Shown here piece after piece: positions 25,455-34,857 of a DNA stretch of 64,000 nt. Where the stretch lies: the NCBI RefSeq assembly GCF_023072615.1, contig NZ_JAKNRW010000003.1, positions 186,001 through 250,000 on the forward strand. Direction: 5' to 3'. The notes beneath the pieces were generated by a model that saw nothing but the letters and a program-made list of their open reading frames with translations, was not told where the DNA came from and did no database searches. The DNA comes from Pseudomonas violetae. Lineage in GTDB: Bacteria > Pseudomonadota > Gammaproteobacteria > Pseudomonadales > Pseudomonadaceae. The position numbers and the translations under genes were made by a program. Each line of letters opens with the position of its first letter. Position 1 is the first letter of the stretch.

Positions 25455-26603
25455 ATGAGCAGCACATTTTTCATCCCCTCCGTGAACATCATGGGCATCG
25501 GTTGCCTCGACGAAGCCATGGTTGCCATTGGCAAGTACGGGTTTCGCAAGGCACTGATCGTCACCGATACCGGGCTGGCCAAGGCGGGCGTCGCCGACAT
25601 GATTGCCGCAAAGCTGGCGCAGTTGGACATCGAGTCGGTGATCTTCGACGGAGCCAAGCCGAACCCAAGCATCGCCAACGTCGAACTGGGCCTGGGCTTG
25701 CTCAAGGAAAGCCGGTGTGATTTCGTGGTGTCCCTGGGTGGCGGTTCACCTCATGACTGCGCCAAGGGTATCGCCCTGTGCGCCACCAACGGCGGGCAGA
25801 TCCGCGACTACGAAGGCGTTGATCAATCCCGCCAGCCGCAACTGCCGCTGATCGCCATCAACACCACCGCCGGCACCGCCAGCGAGATGACCCGCTTCTG
25901 CATCATCACCGACGAATCCCGTCACGTGAAAATGGCCATCGTCGACCGCAACGTCACGCCGCTGCTGTCAGTCAACGACCCGGTGCTGATGGTCGCGATG
26001 CCCAAAAGCCTCACCGCAGCCACGGGAATGGATGCGCTGACCCACGCCATTGAAGCCTACGTGTCGACCGCCGCCAACCCGATCACCGATGCCTGTGCGC
26101 TCAAAGCCGTCGCCCTGATCAGCGATAACCTGCGCCTGGCCGTGCGCGACGGCAGCGACCTGGCGGCCCGGGAAAACATGGCTTACGCGCAGTTCCTCGC
26201 GGGCATGGCGTTCAACAATGCTTCCCTGGGATTCGTCCACGCCATGGCGCACCAGTTGGGTGGTTTTTACGACCTGCCCCATGGTGTGTGCAACGCCGTA
26301 CTGCTGCCTCACGTGCAGAGTTTCAACGCGCTGGTCTGCGCCGACCGCCTGACCGACGTAGCCCACGCCATGGGCGCCGATACCCGTGGTTTCAGCCCGG
26401 AGGAGGGCGCCCAGGCCGCCATTGCTGCGATTCGCACCCTGGCGCAGGACGTCGAGATTCCCGCTGGCCTGCGCGACCTGGGTGCGAAGCTCAGCGACAT
26501 CCCGATCCTGGCCACCAACGCCCTGAAAGATGCTTGCGGCCTGACCAACCCAAGGCCGGCAGATCAGCGCCAGATCGAGGAGATATTCCGCAGCGCGTTT
26601 TAA
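25455..26603 (+). CDS. Iron-containing alcohol dehydrogenase
   Basis: 382 residues from the ATG at 25455 (AGGAG nine bases upstream). Group III Fe-ADH signatures: [19 protein letters not shown] (NAD-binding GGGS-D-AK), [17 protein letters not shown], the metal-binding [12 protein letters not shown], and [26 protein letters not shown] with its conserved His ligands. It oxidises short-chain alcohols or reduces aldehydes in the cytoplasm. Closest in look to YiaY/AdhB-type or the pseudomonad ErcA/ExaE-associated enzymes; no regulatory genes of ethanol oxidation are adjacent, so the exact role is open. Confidence 0.93.
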   Translation: MSSTFFIPSVNIMGIGCLDEAMVAIGKYGFRKALIVTDTGLAKAGVADMIAAKLAQLDIESVIFDGAKPNPSIANVELGLGLLKESRCDFVVSLGGGSPHDCAKGIALCATNGGQIRDYEGVDQSRQPQLPLIAINTTAGTASEMTRFCIITDESRHVKMAIVDRNVTPLLSVNDPVLMVAMPKSLTAATGMDALTHAIEAYVSTAANPITDACALKAVALISDNLRLAVRDGSDLAARENMAYAQFLAGMAFNNASLGFVHAMAHQLGGFYDLPHGVCNAVLLPHVQSFNALVCADRLTDVAHAMGADTRGFSPEEGAQAAIAAIRTLAQDVEIPAGLRDLGAKLSDIPILATNALKDACGLTNPRPADQRQIEEIFRSAF

Positions 26604-26633
26604 GTACTTTTGCGGCCAAGGTTGTGCCGCACC

Positions 26634-26722
26634 CTGTAGCTCGCGATGGACGATAACGATGAACCTGGCTTTGTGAATGAGCGTGGCGCATTCGAGTCCA
26701 TCGCGAGCAAGCTCGCTCACAG
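26634..26722. repeat. REP-type inverted repeat
   Basis: GCTCGCGATGGAC (26639-26651) and GTCCATCGCGAGC (26696-26708) form a 13-bp perfect inverted repeat, with a further GAGCAAGCTCGCTC palindrome on the right. It lies between convergent genes. Confidence 0.75.
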
Positions 26723-26754
26723 AAACGCGGGTCCGCGCAGTGCGTAGATAGCCC

Positions 26755-27243
26755 TTAGCTGGCCGTCACCAGCGCTTTCGCCGGCGTACTGCTGAACTGA
26801 ATCACCACCACCCCGGCAATCAGCAACACGGCCCCCATCACCCGCGGCAGCGTCATGTGTCGTTCCACCAAGCCGAACCAGCCGAAGTGATCCAGCAACA
26901 GCGAAGCCACCACCTGTCCCGCCAGTGCCAGCGCAATAAAACCCGACGCCCCAAGCTTGGGCAGTAGCATCAATGCCAATGAAATGAAGCACACCCCAAA
27001 TGCGCCACCTGCCCACATCCACAGCGGCGCCTTGGCGATGAAGGCGAGCGACGGCAGGGGCAAGCGCAGCGCCAGGATAATAGGCAGCAACACCAGAACG
27101 CTCACCACCAACGAGGCCAGGGTCGCCCATAGCGGATGTCCCAACCCGCGGGTGAGGTTTGCGTTGATCGCACTCTGGAAGGGCACCACTGCCCCGGCTA
27201 TCACGGCCAGCAATAACAGGCCGGCCCAATGCAACGTACTCAT
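26755..27243 (-). CDS. YdcZ-type DMT transporter
   Basis: 162 codons from the ATG at 27243, preceded by GGAGAA. About five membrane helices and the family segment VVPFQSAINANLTRGLGHPLWATLASLVVS-like opening place it in the DMT_YdcZ (DUF606) family, half-size members of the drug/metabolite transporter superfamily that probably work as dimers. Adjacent to and divergent from a LysR regulator, which suggests regulation by it. Substrate unknown. Confidence 0.88.
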   Translation of the reverse strand: MSTLHWAGLLLLAVIAGAVVPFQSAINANLTRGLGHPLWATLASLVVSVLVLLPIILALRLPLPSLAFIAKAPLWMWAGGAFGVCFISLALMLLPKLGASGFIALALAGQVVASLLLDHFGWFGLVERHMTLPRVMGAVLLIAGVVVIQFSSTPAKALVTAS

Positions 27244-27321
27244 GAGCAATTCTCCAACAAATTTTGCTGGACTCTAGAGTATTCGTAGCACAGATTTAAA
27301 TTCCAAATTACTATCAAGAAC

Positions 27322-28236
27322 ATGCATCAGGTGAATGATCTAAGGCGCATCGACCTCAACCTGCTGGTGATTCTCGAGGCCCTACTGAGCGAGCAGCATG
27401 TCACCCGCGCCGCCGAGCGCCTGCACCTGAGCCAGCCGGCAGTCAGTCATGCCCTGGCCCGGTTGCGCGACTTGCTCGGTGACCCATTACTGGTGCGCGC
27501 AGGCGCCGGCCTGATTGCCACCCCGCGCGCCCTTGAGCTGATCGCACCGCTGGCCGAAGCGCTGGCACAGGTGCAAGCGCTGCTGGCGCCGAACGCTTTC
27601 GACCCGGGTACCGCCAAACGCACCTTTCGCCTGGCGATGTCGGATTATGGGGCGGCCATCGTATTGCCTGGGCTCATCCGCGCGTTGCGGCGGGACGCGC
27701 CAGGCATCGACCTCCAGATCAGCCACGGGAGCCGCGAAGGCATGCTCGACGCCGTGCTCAATGGCGACATCGATCTGGCGGCGGGCGTGTTTCCAGAGCT
27801 GCCAAACGAACTGCGCAGCACACCGCTTTTCGAAGAACGCTACGCGTGTCTCGTCGACCGCGAGAGTCTTGGCGCCGATGGCGTCCTCGATCTGCCAACC
27901 TACCTGGCCCGCCCGCATGTCCTGCTGGAAATGCGCGGCAGCGGCCCCCCGGAGATTGAACGTGCGCTAACGGTGTTACGTGAGCGCCGCCGGATCGCGG
28001 TCAGCCTGCCACACTGGAGCGTGGCGCCGGAAATCATTAGTGGTACAGACCTGATTCTCACCGTGGCCTCCCGCGGGTTGCGCGACATTGATGAGCGGAC
28101 GCTGGTGGTGGTCCCCCCACCGTTTCATATTCCGTCATTTACGTTCGTGTTGGCGTGGCACATGCGGCGCGGCGGTGATCAGGCGTTGAACTGGTTGAAT
28201 GGGCGGATTGGGGAGGGGATAGTGCGCAAGACGTGA
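27322..28236 (+). CDS. LysR-family transcriptional regulator
   Basis: 304 residues. N-terminal winged HTH: LRRIDLNLLVILEALLSEQHVTRAAERLHLSQ-type pattern followed by PAVSHALARLRDLLGDPLLVRAG (residues about 6-65), then a periplasmic-binding-protein-like effector domain. Such regulators bind as tetramers and usually control the divergent gene, here the YdcZ-type transporter 78 bases away. The intergenic CTAGAG/ATAGTAATT-rich stretch may hold the operator. Effector unknown. Confidence 0.92.
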   Translation: MHQVNDLRRIDLNLLVILEALLSEQHVTRAAERLHLSQPAVSHALARLRDLLGDPLLVRAGAGLIATPRALELIAPLAEALAQVQALLAPNAFDPGTAKRTFRLAMSDYGAAIVLPGLIRALRRDAPGIDLQISHGSREGMLDAVLNGDIDLAAGVFPELPNELRSTPLFEERYACLVDRESLGADGVLDLPTYLARPHVLLEMRGSGPPEIERALTVLRERRRIAVSLPHWSVAPEIISGTDLILTVASRGLRDIDERTLVVVPPPFHIPSFTFVLAWHMRRGGDQALNWLNGRIGEGIVRKT

Positions 28237-28262
28237 GCGTGTTGCACTCGTGAGGAAAAAAT

Positions 28263-28694
28263 GTGCTGACCGGCCTCAACCACCTGACCTTCGCCGTCAC
28301 CGACCTGAAACGCAGCCTTGCTTTCTACCGGGACACGCTGCATTTTCAGCTCGAAGCCGAATGGGAGCGTGGTGCTTATCTTTCGTTGCCAGGCCTGTGG
28401 CTGTGTCTCTCGTTTGATCCGCTACGCAGTACCCTACCTGCCGCAGACTACACCCATTACGCCTTTTCGATCAGCGATGTCGACTTCCCGCATTTCGTTG
28501 CACATCTGCGAGCAGAGCGCGTGGGGGAATGGCGCGACAATCACAGCGAAGGCGCATCCTTTTATTTTCTAGATCCGGACGGCCATAAGCTTGAAGCCCA
28601 CGTCGGCAATCTGACCTCCCGCCTCGCAGCCTGTCGCCAGCGGCCCCATGCGGGCATGCAGTTTCGAGACGATCAGTGCGTCGGCGAGACCTGA
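28263..28694 (+). CDS. fosA: Fosfomycin-resistance glutathione transferase FosA
   Basis: 143 residues from a GTG at 28263 (GAGG upstream; the ATG two bases before is immediately out of frame). The vicinal-oxygen-chelate fold of FosA is nearly complete: [14 protein letters not shown] with metal ligand His7, DYTHYAF with His65, and [12 protein letters not shown] with Glu111. The K+-binding loop [10 protein letters not shown] is also present. It opens the epoxide of fosfomycin with glutathione, Mn2+ dependent. P. aeruginosa FosA is about 135 residues; the short C-terminal extension here ([11 protein letters not shown]) is extra. Chromosomal and probably intrinsic. Confidence 0.93.
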   Translation: MLTGLNHLTFAVTDLKRSLAFYRDTLHFQLEAEWERGAYLSLPGLWLCLSFDPLRSTLPAADYTHYAFSISDVDFPHFVAHLRAERVGEWRDNHSEGASFYFLDPDGHKLEAHVGNLTSRLAACRQRPHAGMQFRDDQCVGET

Positions 28695-28740
28695 GATAGA
28701 CTTGCGTCCAGTCACCCCGTCGTTAACAAGGATTTCGCCG

Positions 28741-29379
28741 ATGACCCCATCGTTGCTAATGGCCGTTCTCGCCTCTGGCTTTATATACGGCATTACACCC
28801 GGGCCCGGGGTGTTGGCGGTATTTGGCATCGGTGCGGCGCGTGGGCGGCGGGCGGGAGCTGGTTTTTTGTGTGGGCATTTGCTCGGGGATGTGGTCTGGT
28901 GCAGTACTGCACTGATCGCTATTGTGGGTGCGCGGGAGATCGGTAGCACCGCCTTCGATGTACTGGGTGTGCTCAGCGGGCTTTATCTGTTTTGGCTTGG
29001 CTGGCGTGCAGTGCGGGCCAAACGTGGCAGCGGCGAGGTACCCCAGGGCGCGGCGCGGCAGCCGTTTTGGCATGGCATTCTGTTCGGCCTGACCAATCCC
29101 AAGGCTTATCCGGTGGCGGTTGCGACGTTCACGGCGCTGTTGTCCAGTCGGGCAGAATTGCTCAACTGGTCGATGCTACCGTGGTTGATCCTGCTGAGTT
29201 TCGTCGGTGGCCTGATTGCATACGCTATCCTCATTGGCATCGTCGGTGCCCGTCAGGTGCGCATCTTGTATCAACGTCATGAGTTATTGATCACCCGGCT
29301 GTGCGGGGTAATGTTTATCGGTTTCGCCATCAACGCCCTGGCGCATGCATTGCCCGGGCTGGTGACTGACAGGACTTGA
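28741..29379 (+). CDS. LysE-family amino-acid exporter
   Basis: 212 residues from the ATG at 28741 with AAGGA upstream; the longer frame starting inside fosA is not used. Six hydrophobic helices and the LysE/RhtB signature GITPGPGVLAVFG-IGAARGRRAGAGFLCGH near the N-terminus, plus FGLTNPKAYPVAVATFTALL in the middle. Members export amino acids such as lysine, homoserine or threonine. Only 46 bases after fosA, so possibly co-transcribed. Substrate not predictable. Confidence 0.9.
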   Translation: MTPSLLMAVLASGFIYGITPGPGVLAVFGIGAARGRRAGAGFLCGHLLGDVVWCSTALIAIVGAREIGSTAFDVLGVLSGLYLFWLGWRAVRAKRGSGEVPQGAARQPFWHGILFGLTNPKAYPVAVATFTALLSSRAELLNWSMLPWLILLSFVGGLIAYAILIGIVGARQVRILYQRHELLITRLCGVMFIGFAINALAHALPGLVTDRT

Positions 29380-29398
29380 GGCGAATCGCCGGAGTATC

Positions 29399-30748
29399 AT
29401 GGCTAGCAGAAATTCCGCGCCTCTGGCGAGCTACATCGATCTCCTGCTGGACGCGGTTTGCGCCGTCGACAAGCAAGGCCGTTTCGTATTTATCAGCGCG
29501 GCTTGCGAACAGATTTTCGGCTATACCGCCGACGAACTGATCGGCCAGAGAATGATCGATCTGGTACATCCCGCCGATCAGTTGCGCACCCTAGACGCCG
29601 CGCGGGAAATCATGGACGGCGAGTCCAAACTCAACTTCGAAAATCGCTACATGCGCAAGGATGGCCGCGTCGTGCACCTTCTCTGGTCTGCGCGCTGGTC
29701 TGAAGTCGATCAACTGCGCATCGCTGTGGCCCGGGACATTACCGGGCGCAAGCAGGCCGAGTCCCGACAAGCCGCGCTGTACGCGATTTCCGAGGCTGCC
29801 CACGCCGCTGAAGATTTACTGGCATTGTTCGAGCGCATCCACTTGATCATCGGGGAATGGCTGCCGGCGCTGAATTTCACCGTGGCCCTGTGCGACGAGC
29901 ATGGCTCACAGTTGCACTTTCCTTATCACGTTGACGAAGCAGGGGGGGCGCCTGATCTGCCGGGAGCGGTGACCCGGTGTCTGTGCACGGAGGTCATTCG
30001 CAGCGGTCAGCCGATGTTGCTGACACCAGGCCACGACCATGCGGCAGCGGGCTTCGAAGCGCTGGTATCGAGCCAACATTCACCCTGCTGGCTGGGCGTG
30101 CCGTTGAGCTCGCAGAACGGCACCATCGGCGCCGTGCTGGTCAAAAGCGGCCCGGACGGCCAGCGCTACACCGAACAGGACCAGGAACTGCTGCAATTCG
30201 TCTGCGCCCAGGTTGCAACAGCGATCGAGCGCAAGCAACTGCACGCGCGTTTGCATCACATGGCCCGGCATGATGCCCTGACCCAGTTACCCAACCGCAC
30301 CCTGTTACGCGAGCGCCTGAAAACTTCGCTGGCAACGGCGCACCGTGATGACGGTCGAATGGCCCTGCTGTATGTCGATCTCGATCGCTTCAAGGAAGTC
30401 AACGACACCCACGGTCACGCCGTCGGCGACATGCTGTTACAGGCTGTAGCCAATCGAATCAAAGGTTGCGTGACTGATTCGGACACGGTGGCACGCATGG
30501 GCGGAGATGAGTTCGTCGTGCTGCTGCACCGCATCAATGCGGCGCAAGACGCCGAACAGGTTGCCGCAAAGATCCGCCAGGTGCTGGCTCAGCCGCTTCG
30601 ACTGGACGGGCATGGCATGACCATTCAAACCAGCATTGGCATCGCACATTACCCTGAGCACGGCACCGAAGAGGCGCAGTTGCTCCGGCATGCTGACGAA
30701 GCGATGTATGGCGCCAAACGTCGAGATCGCCGCCGCCTGGATGCCTGA
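29399..30748 (+). CDS. Diguanylate cyclase (PAS-GAF-GGDEF)
   Basis: 449 residues, no membrane helix. A PAS domain (about 10-120, DAVCAVDKQGRFVFISAACEQIFGYTADELIG) is followed by a GAF domain (about 135-275) and a GGDEF domain (about 285-445) with intact active site ARMGGDEFVVLL and the upstream DLDRFKEVNDTHGHAVGD. It should make cyclic di-GMP from two GTP in response to a cytoplasmic signal. The usual inhibitory RxxD site five residues before GGDEF reads TDSD here, so product inhibition is probably lost. No EAL domain. Monocistronic. Confidence 0.93.
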   Translation: MASRNSAPLASYIDLLLDAVCAVDKQGRFVFISAACEQIFGYTADELIGQRMIDLVHPADQLRTLDAAREIMDGESKLNFENRYMRKDGRVVHLLWSARWSEVDQLRIAVARDITGRKQAESRQAALYAISEAAHAAEDLLALFERIHLIIGEWLPALNFTVALCDEHGSQLHFPYHVDEAGGAPDLPGAVTRCLCTEVIRSGQPMLLTPGHDHAAAGFEALVSSQHSPCWLGVPLSSQNGTIGAVLVKSGPDGQRYTEQDQELLQFVCAQVATAIERKQLHARLHHMARHDALTQLPNRTLLRERLKTSLATAHRDDGRMALLYVDLDRFKEVNDTHGHAVGDMLLQAVANRIKGCVTDSDTVARMGGDEFVVLLHRINAAQDAEQVAAKIRQVLAQPLRLDGHGMTIQTSIGIAHYPEHGTEEAQLLRHADEAMYGAKRRDRRRLDA

Positions 30749-30902
30749 ACCAGGGCCACCGTTCGTCGTACTGGCGTGAGTTTTACTAAACCTTTCAAAC
30801 TCTTGAACTTCCTATGTGGTGCGGGCTGCTGCCCGCCGCAATGATCACCGAGAGGCGTGAGCGCAAGTTCGCGCTTGAATTTTTCAAGAGGAGGGCGCGA
30901 CC

Positions 30903-31406
30903 ATGAGCCGGATGGCCACCCGTTTACGCACCATCAGTTTTGCCACGTTACTGGGGCTGTTTGCTACTCATGCCTTTGCCCAGTCACCTGCCGAATTCAT
31001 CAACGATGCGTCTGCCAAAGGCATGGCCGACATCGAAGCCAGCCGCTTGGCGCACCAGAAAACCGAATCCAAGGAGGTCAAGGATTACACCATCGTGGTC
31101 ATCAATGATCGCACCACGGCCAACCAGCATCTGGCCAAAATCGCCAAGCAGTTGGACTTGCCAGTGGCTCCGCGTGAAGAGGTGGTGGATAAAGCCAAGA
31201 CCCTGATGCCTGAGGTGCAGGACGGCGCTTCGTTCGACCAGGCCTATGCAGCCAGCCAGGTGAAAACCACCGAAGAAGCCATCCAGCAACTGCAGCAACA
31301 GGCGCAGTCCACGGATGTGCCGCAAATCAAGGCATTTGCTGAAGAAACTCTGCCCAAGTTGCAGAATCATTTGCAGATGGCCAGGGCCCTGCAAGCCAGC
31401 CGATAA
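30903..31406 (+). CDS. DUF4142 periplasmic protein
   Basis: 167 residues. A signal peptide (cleavage likely after ATHAFA) leads into the DUF4142 four-helix fold: FINDASAKGMADIEASRLAHQKTES, VKDYTIVVINDRTTANQHLAKIA and a final YAASQVKTTEEAIQQL helix. Secreted DUF4142 proteins are ferritin-like in topology but lack clear metal ligands; function unknown, often stress-induced. GAGGAGGG precedes the start. Followed by a strong terminator. Confidence 0.92.
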   Translation: MSRMATRLRTISFATLLGLFATHAFAQSPAEFINDASAKGMADIEASRLAHQKTESKEVKDYTIVVINDRTTANQHLAKIAKQLDLPVAPREEVVDKAKTLMPEVQDGASFDQAYAASQVKTTEEAIQQLQQQAQSTDVPQIKAFAEETLPKLQNHLQMARALQASR

Positions 31407-31436
31407 AAGCTATCAACCACGAACAACGAACAACAA

Positions 31437-31463
31437 ACGGCGCCAATCAGGCGCCGTTTTTTT
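31437..31463 (+). terminator. Terminator after the DUF4142 gene
   Basis: Stem ACGGCGCC / GGCGCCGT with loop AATCA, followed by T7. It begins 30 bases past the stop and lies just before the convergent iron-permease-like gene. Confidence 0.92.
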
Positions 31464-31465
31464 GC

Positions 31466-31876
31466 TCAGCATTCGTTTAAGTTCTGCTTGCGTTTGCTCG
31501 CAGTCGCCAGTCCGTCGAGAGCCTGCACGTCTTTTTCACCCATGGCTCGATAGTGTTTGCGCAAGGCTTCCAGTTGTTTTAGATCGAGCAATTCGAGGCC
31601 CAGCATGGCGTTATGCGCTTCCTTGTTGACCCGCAGCAATTCGTCGATTTTCAGGTGCAGAATGTCGGTGTCGCGGTTTTGCGTGTTCTGGATCAGGAAC
31701 ACCATGAGGAACGTGATGATGGTGGTGGAAGTGTTGATGATCAACTGCCAGGTGTCGTTGTAACCAAAAATCGGTCCGCTCAAACCCCAGAGAAATATCA
31801 GGATCAAAGCGCCCATGAACGTCTTGGGACTGCCGGCCCACAGGGCAAGTTTCTGCGAGATTTTTGCGAATTTCAT
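31466..31876 (-). CDS. Low-affinity iron permease-like membrane protein
   Basis: 136 residues with two membrane helices (FMGALILIFLWGLSGPIFG and LIINTSTTIITFLMVFLIQN) followed by NTQNRDTDILHLKIDELLR, the signature of the Fet4-related low-affinity iron permease family as found in bacteria. The bacterial proteins are much shorter than yeast Fet4, and iron transport is not demonstrated. The C-terminal third is charged and cytoplasmic. Convergent with the DUF4142 gene; single gene. Confidence 0.87.
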   Translation of the reverse strand: MKFAKISQKLALWAGSPKTFMGALILIFLWGLSGPIFGYNDTWQLIINTSTTIITFLMVFLIQNTQNRDTDILHLKIDELLRVNKEAHNAMLGLELLDLKQLEALRKHYRAMGEKDVQALDGLATASKRKQNLNEC

Positions 31877-32072
31877 TGCCGTATACCTTATTGGGATGCG
31901 CCTGAATTTGTGACAGCGCCGGCGTGCGGAAAATTCTGCTTACATGTTGTGTGCGTAAAAAAAAGCACCGCTATAGGCAAGCAGGCGGCGGACAAGTAGG
32001 TCTGTGCTATTTTGCTGATGCGCAGCGGCTGCCAAGTGTGTGCAAAACGCTTCGCATCGACAGGAGAACCCA

Positions 32073-32843
32073 ATGAGTTGGTCTGCCAGGCAGTACACCG
32101 CTTTTGAAGATGAGCGCACCCGTCCCGCCCGCGACCTGCTGGCCGCTATACCGTCGGCGCAGGTGCATTCGGCCATCGATATCGGCTGCGGTCCGGGCAA
32201 TTCCACGGAGCTGCTGGTGGAGCGGTTTCCCCACGCCACAGTGCGCGGGCTGGACAGTTCCAGCGACATGATCGAAGCCGCACGCAAGCGCTTGCCGCAG
32301 GTGCGGTTCGATGTTTCCAATATTGATCAATGGAGCGAGACCGGTCCGTTCGATGTGATTTTCGCCAACGCGGTGTTGCAGTGGTTGCCCGATCACGCCT
32401 CATTGCTGCCCGCATTGGTCGATAAATTGCCGCCGGGCGGCAGTCTGGCGATACAAATGCCGGACACACTCAACCAGCCATCTCACCGTTTGATGCGCGA
32501 GGTGGCTGCTGCAGGGCCTTGGGCAAATAAATTGTCCGGCGCTGCCGGGCAACGCACCGAGGTCGCCAGCGCCAGCGATTATTACTCCGTGCTGCGCCCG
32601 CATTGTTCGCGGGTCGACATCTGGCTTACCACTTACCATCATCCTCTGGCTGCGGGGCCTTCGGGCATTGTCGAGTGGTTCAAGGGCAGCGGGTTGCGAC
32701 CGTTTCTCGAACCTCTGAATGAGCGCGAGCGCGAAACGTTTTTGCAGGCGTATCTGGCGGGCGTAGAGCAGGCTTATCCGGCGCTGGAGGATGGGTCGGT
32801 ACTGCTGCCGTTTCCGCGATTGTTTATTGTCGCTACCCGTTAG
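32073..32843 (+). CDS. tam: Trans-aconitate 2-methyltransferase Tam
   Basis: 256 residues from the ATG at 32073 (AGGAGAA upstream). MSWSARQYTAFEDERTRPARDLL is the typical Tam opening; SAM motif I is AIDIGCGPGNSTELL, followed by VRGLDSSSDMIEAARKRLP and FDVIFANAVLQWLPDH. The C-terminal half carries the Tam-specific QMPDTLNQPSHRLMREVA and WLTTYHHPL segments. It methylates trans-aconitate, an inhibitor of the citric acid cycle that forms spontaneously from cis-aconitate. Single gene. Confidence 0.93.
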   Translation: MSWSARQYTAFEDERTRPARDLLAAIPSAQVHSAIDIGCGPGNSTELLVERFPHATVRGLDSSSDMIEAARKRLPQVRFDVSNIDQWSETGPFDVIFANAVLQWLPDHASLLPALVDKLPPGGSLAIQMPDTLNQPSHRLMREVAAAGPWANKLSGAAGQRTEVASASDYYSVLRPHCSRVDIWLTTYHHPLAAGPSGIVEWFKGSGLRPFLEPLNERERETFLQAYLAGVEQAYPALEDGSVLLPFPRLFIVATR

Positions 32844-32870
32844 CCTCCAGAAGGGGTTTTTTAAAGGTGA

Positions 32871-33599
32871 TCAACGCTCCACACTCAGCAGCATCATCAT
32901 CGGTCTCTCCCGTTCCTCAGCCAGCGCGGGTAGAGCCGCCACTTCGGCTTCGTTCGGACCCCATTCGTTAACGTGCCTGATGGTGAATCCCGCGGCGATC
33001 AAAGTATTCAGCAAGGTGCCGACCGTTCGATGTTGCTTTATCACGCCATCGGCTAACCAGTTGGTCACGCGTTCGCCTTCGTGTTGATAGCTATCTACCG
33101 GCCAGCGCTTGTGGCCGTCGCTGTCCGTCAGCCAGCCGGGATTGCGCGGGGCCATGAATATGGGGTGTTCGATCGAGAAGACGAAACGCGAACCCGGTTT
33201 CAGCGCTGCGTGAATCGTGGCAAATAGCGTTGGCAAATCCTTGATGTAGTGCAGCGCCAGCGAGCTGTAGGCCAGATCGAACTGCGCGGCCGGCAGGTCG
33301 AGGTGTTCCAGGTCGGCGCGCTCGTATCGCACGGCGGCGCTGGGGCTGGTCTGACGGGCCCGCTCGAGCATTTTTTCCGAGAGGTCGAGCCCCAGCACAC
33401 TGGCTGCGCCTTCATCACTCGCCCAGCGACTGAACCAGCCATAACCGCAGCCCAGGTCCACCACCTTCAGTCCTTTCATGGGGGGCAGCAGCGCCTTCAA
33501 GGCAGGCCACTCCGGTGCTGCCTCGAGGCCTCCGACAGAGCGGCCCAACTGGCTGTAGGCCTGGAAAAACCCGAGATCGTCGTAGATGTTTTGAGTCAT
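32871..33599 (-). CDS. Class I SAM-dependent methyltransferase
   Basis: 242 residues. SAM-binding motif I is VVDLGCGYGWFSRWA near residue 48, then VLGLDLSEKMLERAR and LDLPAAQFDLAYSSLALHYIKD, typical of Methyltransf_11-type enzymes acting on small molecules. The C-terminal region has SIEHPIFMAPRNPGW, seen in a conserved but uncharacterised subgroup. Convergent with tam, 27 bases between stops. Substrate unknown. Confidence 0.88.
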   Translation of the reverse strand: MTQNIYDDLGFFQAYSQLGRSVGGLEAAPEWPALKALLPPMKGLKVVDLGCGYGWFSRWASDEGAASVLGLDLSEKMLERARQTSPSAAVRYERADLEHLDLPAAQFDLAYSSLALHYIKDLPTLFATIHAALKPGSRFVFSIEHPIFMAPRNPGWLTDSDGHKRWPVDSYQHEGERVTNWLADGVIKQHRTVGTLLNTLIAAGFTIRHVNEWGPNEAEVAALPALAEERERPMMMLLSVER

Positions 33600-33994
33600 G
33601 TTCGATGTGCTCTGTCGTGTTGGTTAGCACGGGTGGCTGGTGCATACGTCGGCGAGATGGCAATATGCTACATCTGCTGGCGCAAACCCGATCGATCAGG
33701 GTTTGACGTCTGCATTTCTGACAAGGATCAGTTGGATGTCTGCCGTACCCGTGGTTTGCAGTGCCTTCCGCTTGCTCCGTCACCCTACGTTAAACGCCCT
33801 GTTCCCGAACAGGGCGGCGCAGTCATTTTGCTCGAAAAAAAGCTCCGTTCTTAACAGCTTCGGCCGCCTCCGGCCAACGCCCGCCAGCCATTCGCCGGCG
33901 CGGCATCAGCGCCATGGCCGCTCGCGGGCATCCGCATCAAATCCTCACCAACCTCTGCTTGACGCAGAGTGAACCTGAAAAAGGGAGTGTCACC
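33600..33994. other. Intergenic region with a stem-loop
   Basis: About 395 bases with no convincing gene. CGCCCTGTT (33795-33803) pairs with AACAGGGCG (33808-33816) around a CCCG loop. The right end carries the ribosome site GGGAG at 33983-33987 for the GTG start at 33995. The promoter of the following three-gene operon should be here, but I cannot place it with confidence. Confidence 0.45.
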
Positions 33995-34849
33995 GTGCGT
34001 AAAAAATTTGTCGTCGCCGCCCTCGCAGTGTCCATTGCCGCAGCCTCCGGTTGTGCGCAATTGGGCATCAACAAGCAGCAGGCCGGTACTGCGGTTGGCA
34101 TGGTTGCCGGCGCGGTCGTTGGCTCCTTTATCGGCAACGGCAATGGCAAGGTTGTCGCTGTTCTGCTGACAAGCGCCATCGGTGGTTTCATCGGCAACAA
34201 GATCGGTTCGATGCTCGACGACCAGGACAAACAAGCCCTGGCACTGCGTACCCAGGAAGCCTTGAGCCTGCCAGCCAATGACTCGGGTAAAGCAGTGGCC
34301 TGGACGTCCGGCCATTCCGGCGCAACCGCGCAGATCGTCCAGGGCAAGGAGTACACCGAGACCAAGACGGTTGAAGTGAAGCGCGCACCAAAGATCGCCG
34401 CAGTCCCGTCGATGAAACTCATCAACGAGCAATACCTGACCAAGAGTAGCTCCAACGTGCGGGCGGCGCCCAACAAGACGGCCGAGAAGGTCGGGGGGCT
34501 CAAGGCCGGTACCGAGTTCACTGCAGTGGGTTCTACCGGTGACTGGATTCTGGTCGGCCGCAAGGGCGTGACCGTGGGCTACATCAACAAAGACCTGGTC
34601 GCTCCCAAATCTGCAGCCGTGGTCCGCAGCGTGAAACCGGCGGCCAACCTCGACGAAATGGACGTGGCCGCCAACAGCGAAACCAAGGCCTTCGACCTGG
34701 ACGCGATCCCGGCGCTGCCGACCCAGCAGGTCGCCGCAGAAACTGCCTGCCGCCCGGTCACCGTTAGCCTGAAAGCGGCTGACGGCAAGAGCGAGCAGGA
34801 ACAGAACACTTTCTGCAAACAAGCCAATGGCACCTGGGAACTCATTTAA
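33995..34849 (+). CDS. Glycine-zipper / SH3-domain lipoprotein
   Basis: 284 residues from a GTG at 33995, chosen because GGGAG stands seven bases upstream and the frame then starts with a lipoprotein signal (lipobox AASG-C). Next come a glycine-zipper segment of the 17-kDa surface antigen type (VGMVAGAVVGSFIGNG, then SAIGGFIGNKIGSMLDDQD, about residues 30-75), a bacterial SH3 domain (about 147-205, SSNVRAAPNKTAEKVGGLKAGT and VGYINKDLV) and a C-terminal CRPVTVSLK...FCKQANGTWEL with two Cys as in the antigen family. Probably outer-membrane anchored. First gene of a three-gene operon; eight bases to the next start. Confidence 0.87.
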   Translation: MRKKFVVAALAVSIAAASGCAQLGINKQQAGTAVGMVAGAVVGSFIGNGNGKVVAVLLTSAIGGFIGNKIGSMLDDQDKQALALRTQEALSLPANDSGKAVAWTSGHSGATAQIVQGKEYTETKTVEVKRAPKIAAVPSMKLINEQYLTKSSSNVRAAPNKTAEKVGGLKAGTEFTAVGSTGDWILVGRKGVTVGYINKDLVAPKSAAVVRSVKPAANLDEMDVAANSETKAFDLDAIPALPTQQVAAETACRPVTVSLKAADGKSEQEQNTFCKQANGTWELI

Positions 34850-34857
34850 GGATCTCC

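Noticed and set aside
30840..30890. Small hairpin (AGCGC / GCGCT) before the DUF4142 gene
   Set aside because: Only five base pairs with no U run or riboswitch features; not supported as a regulatory element.
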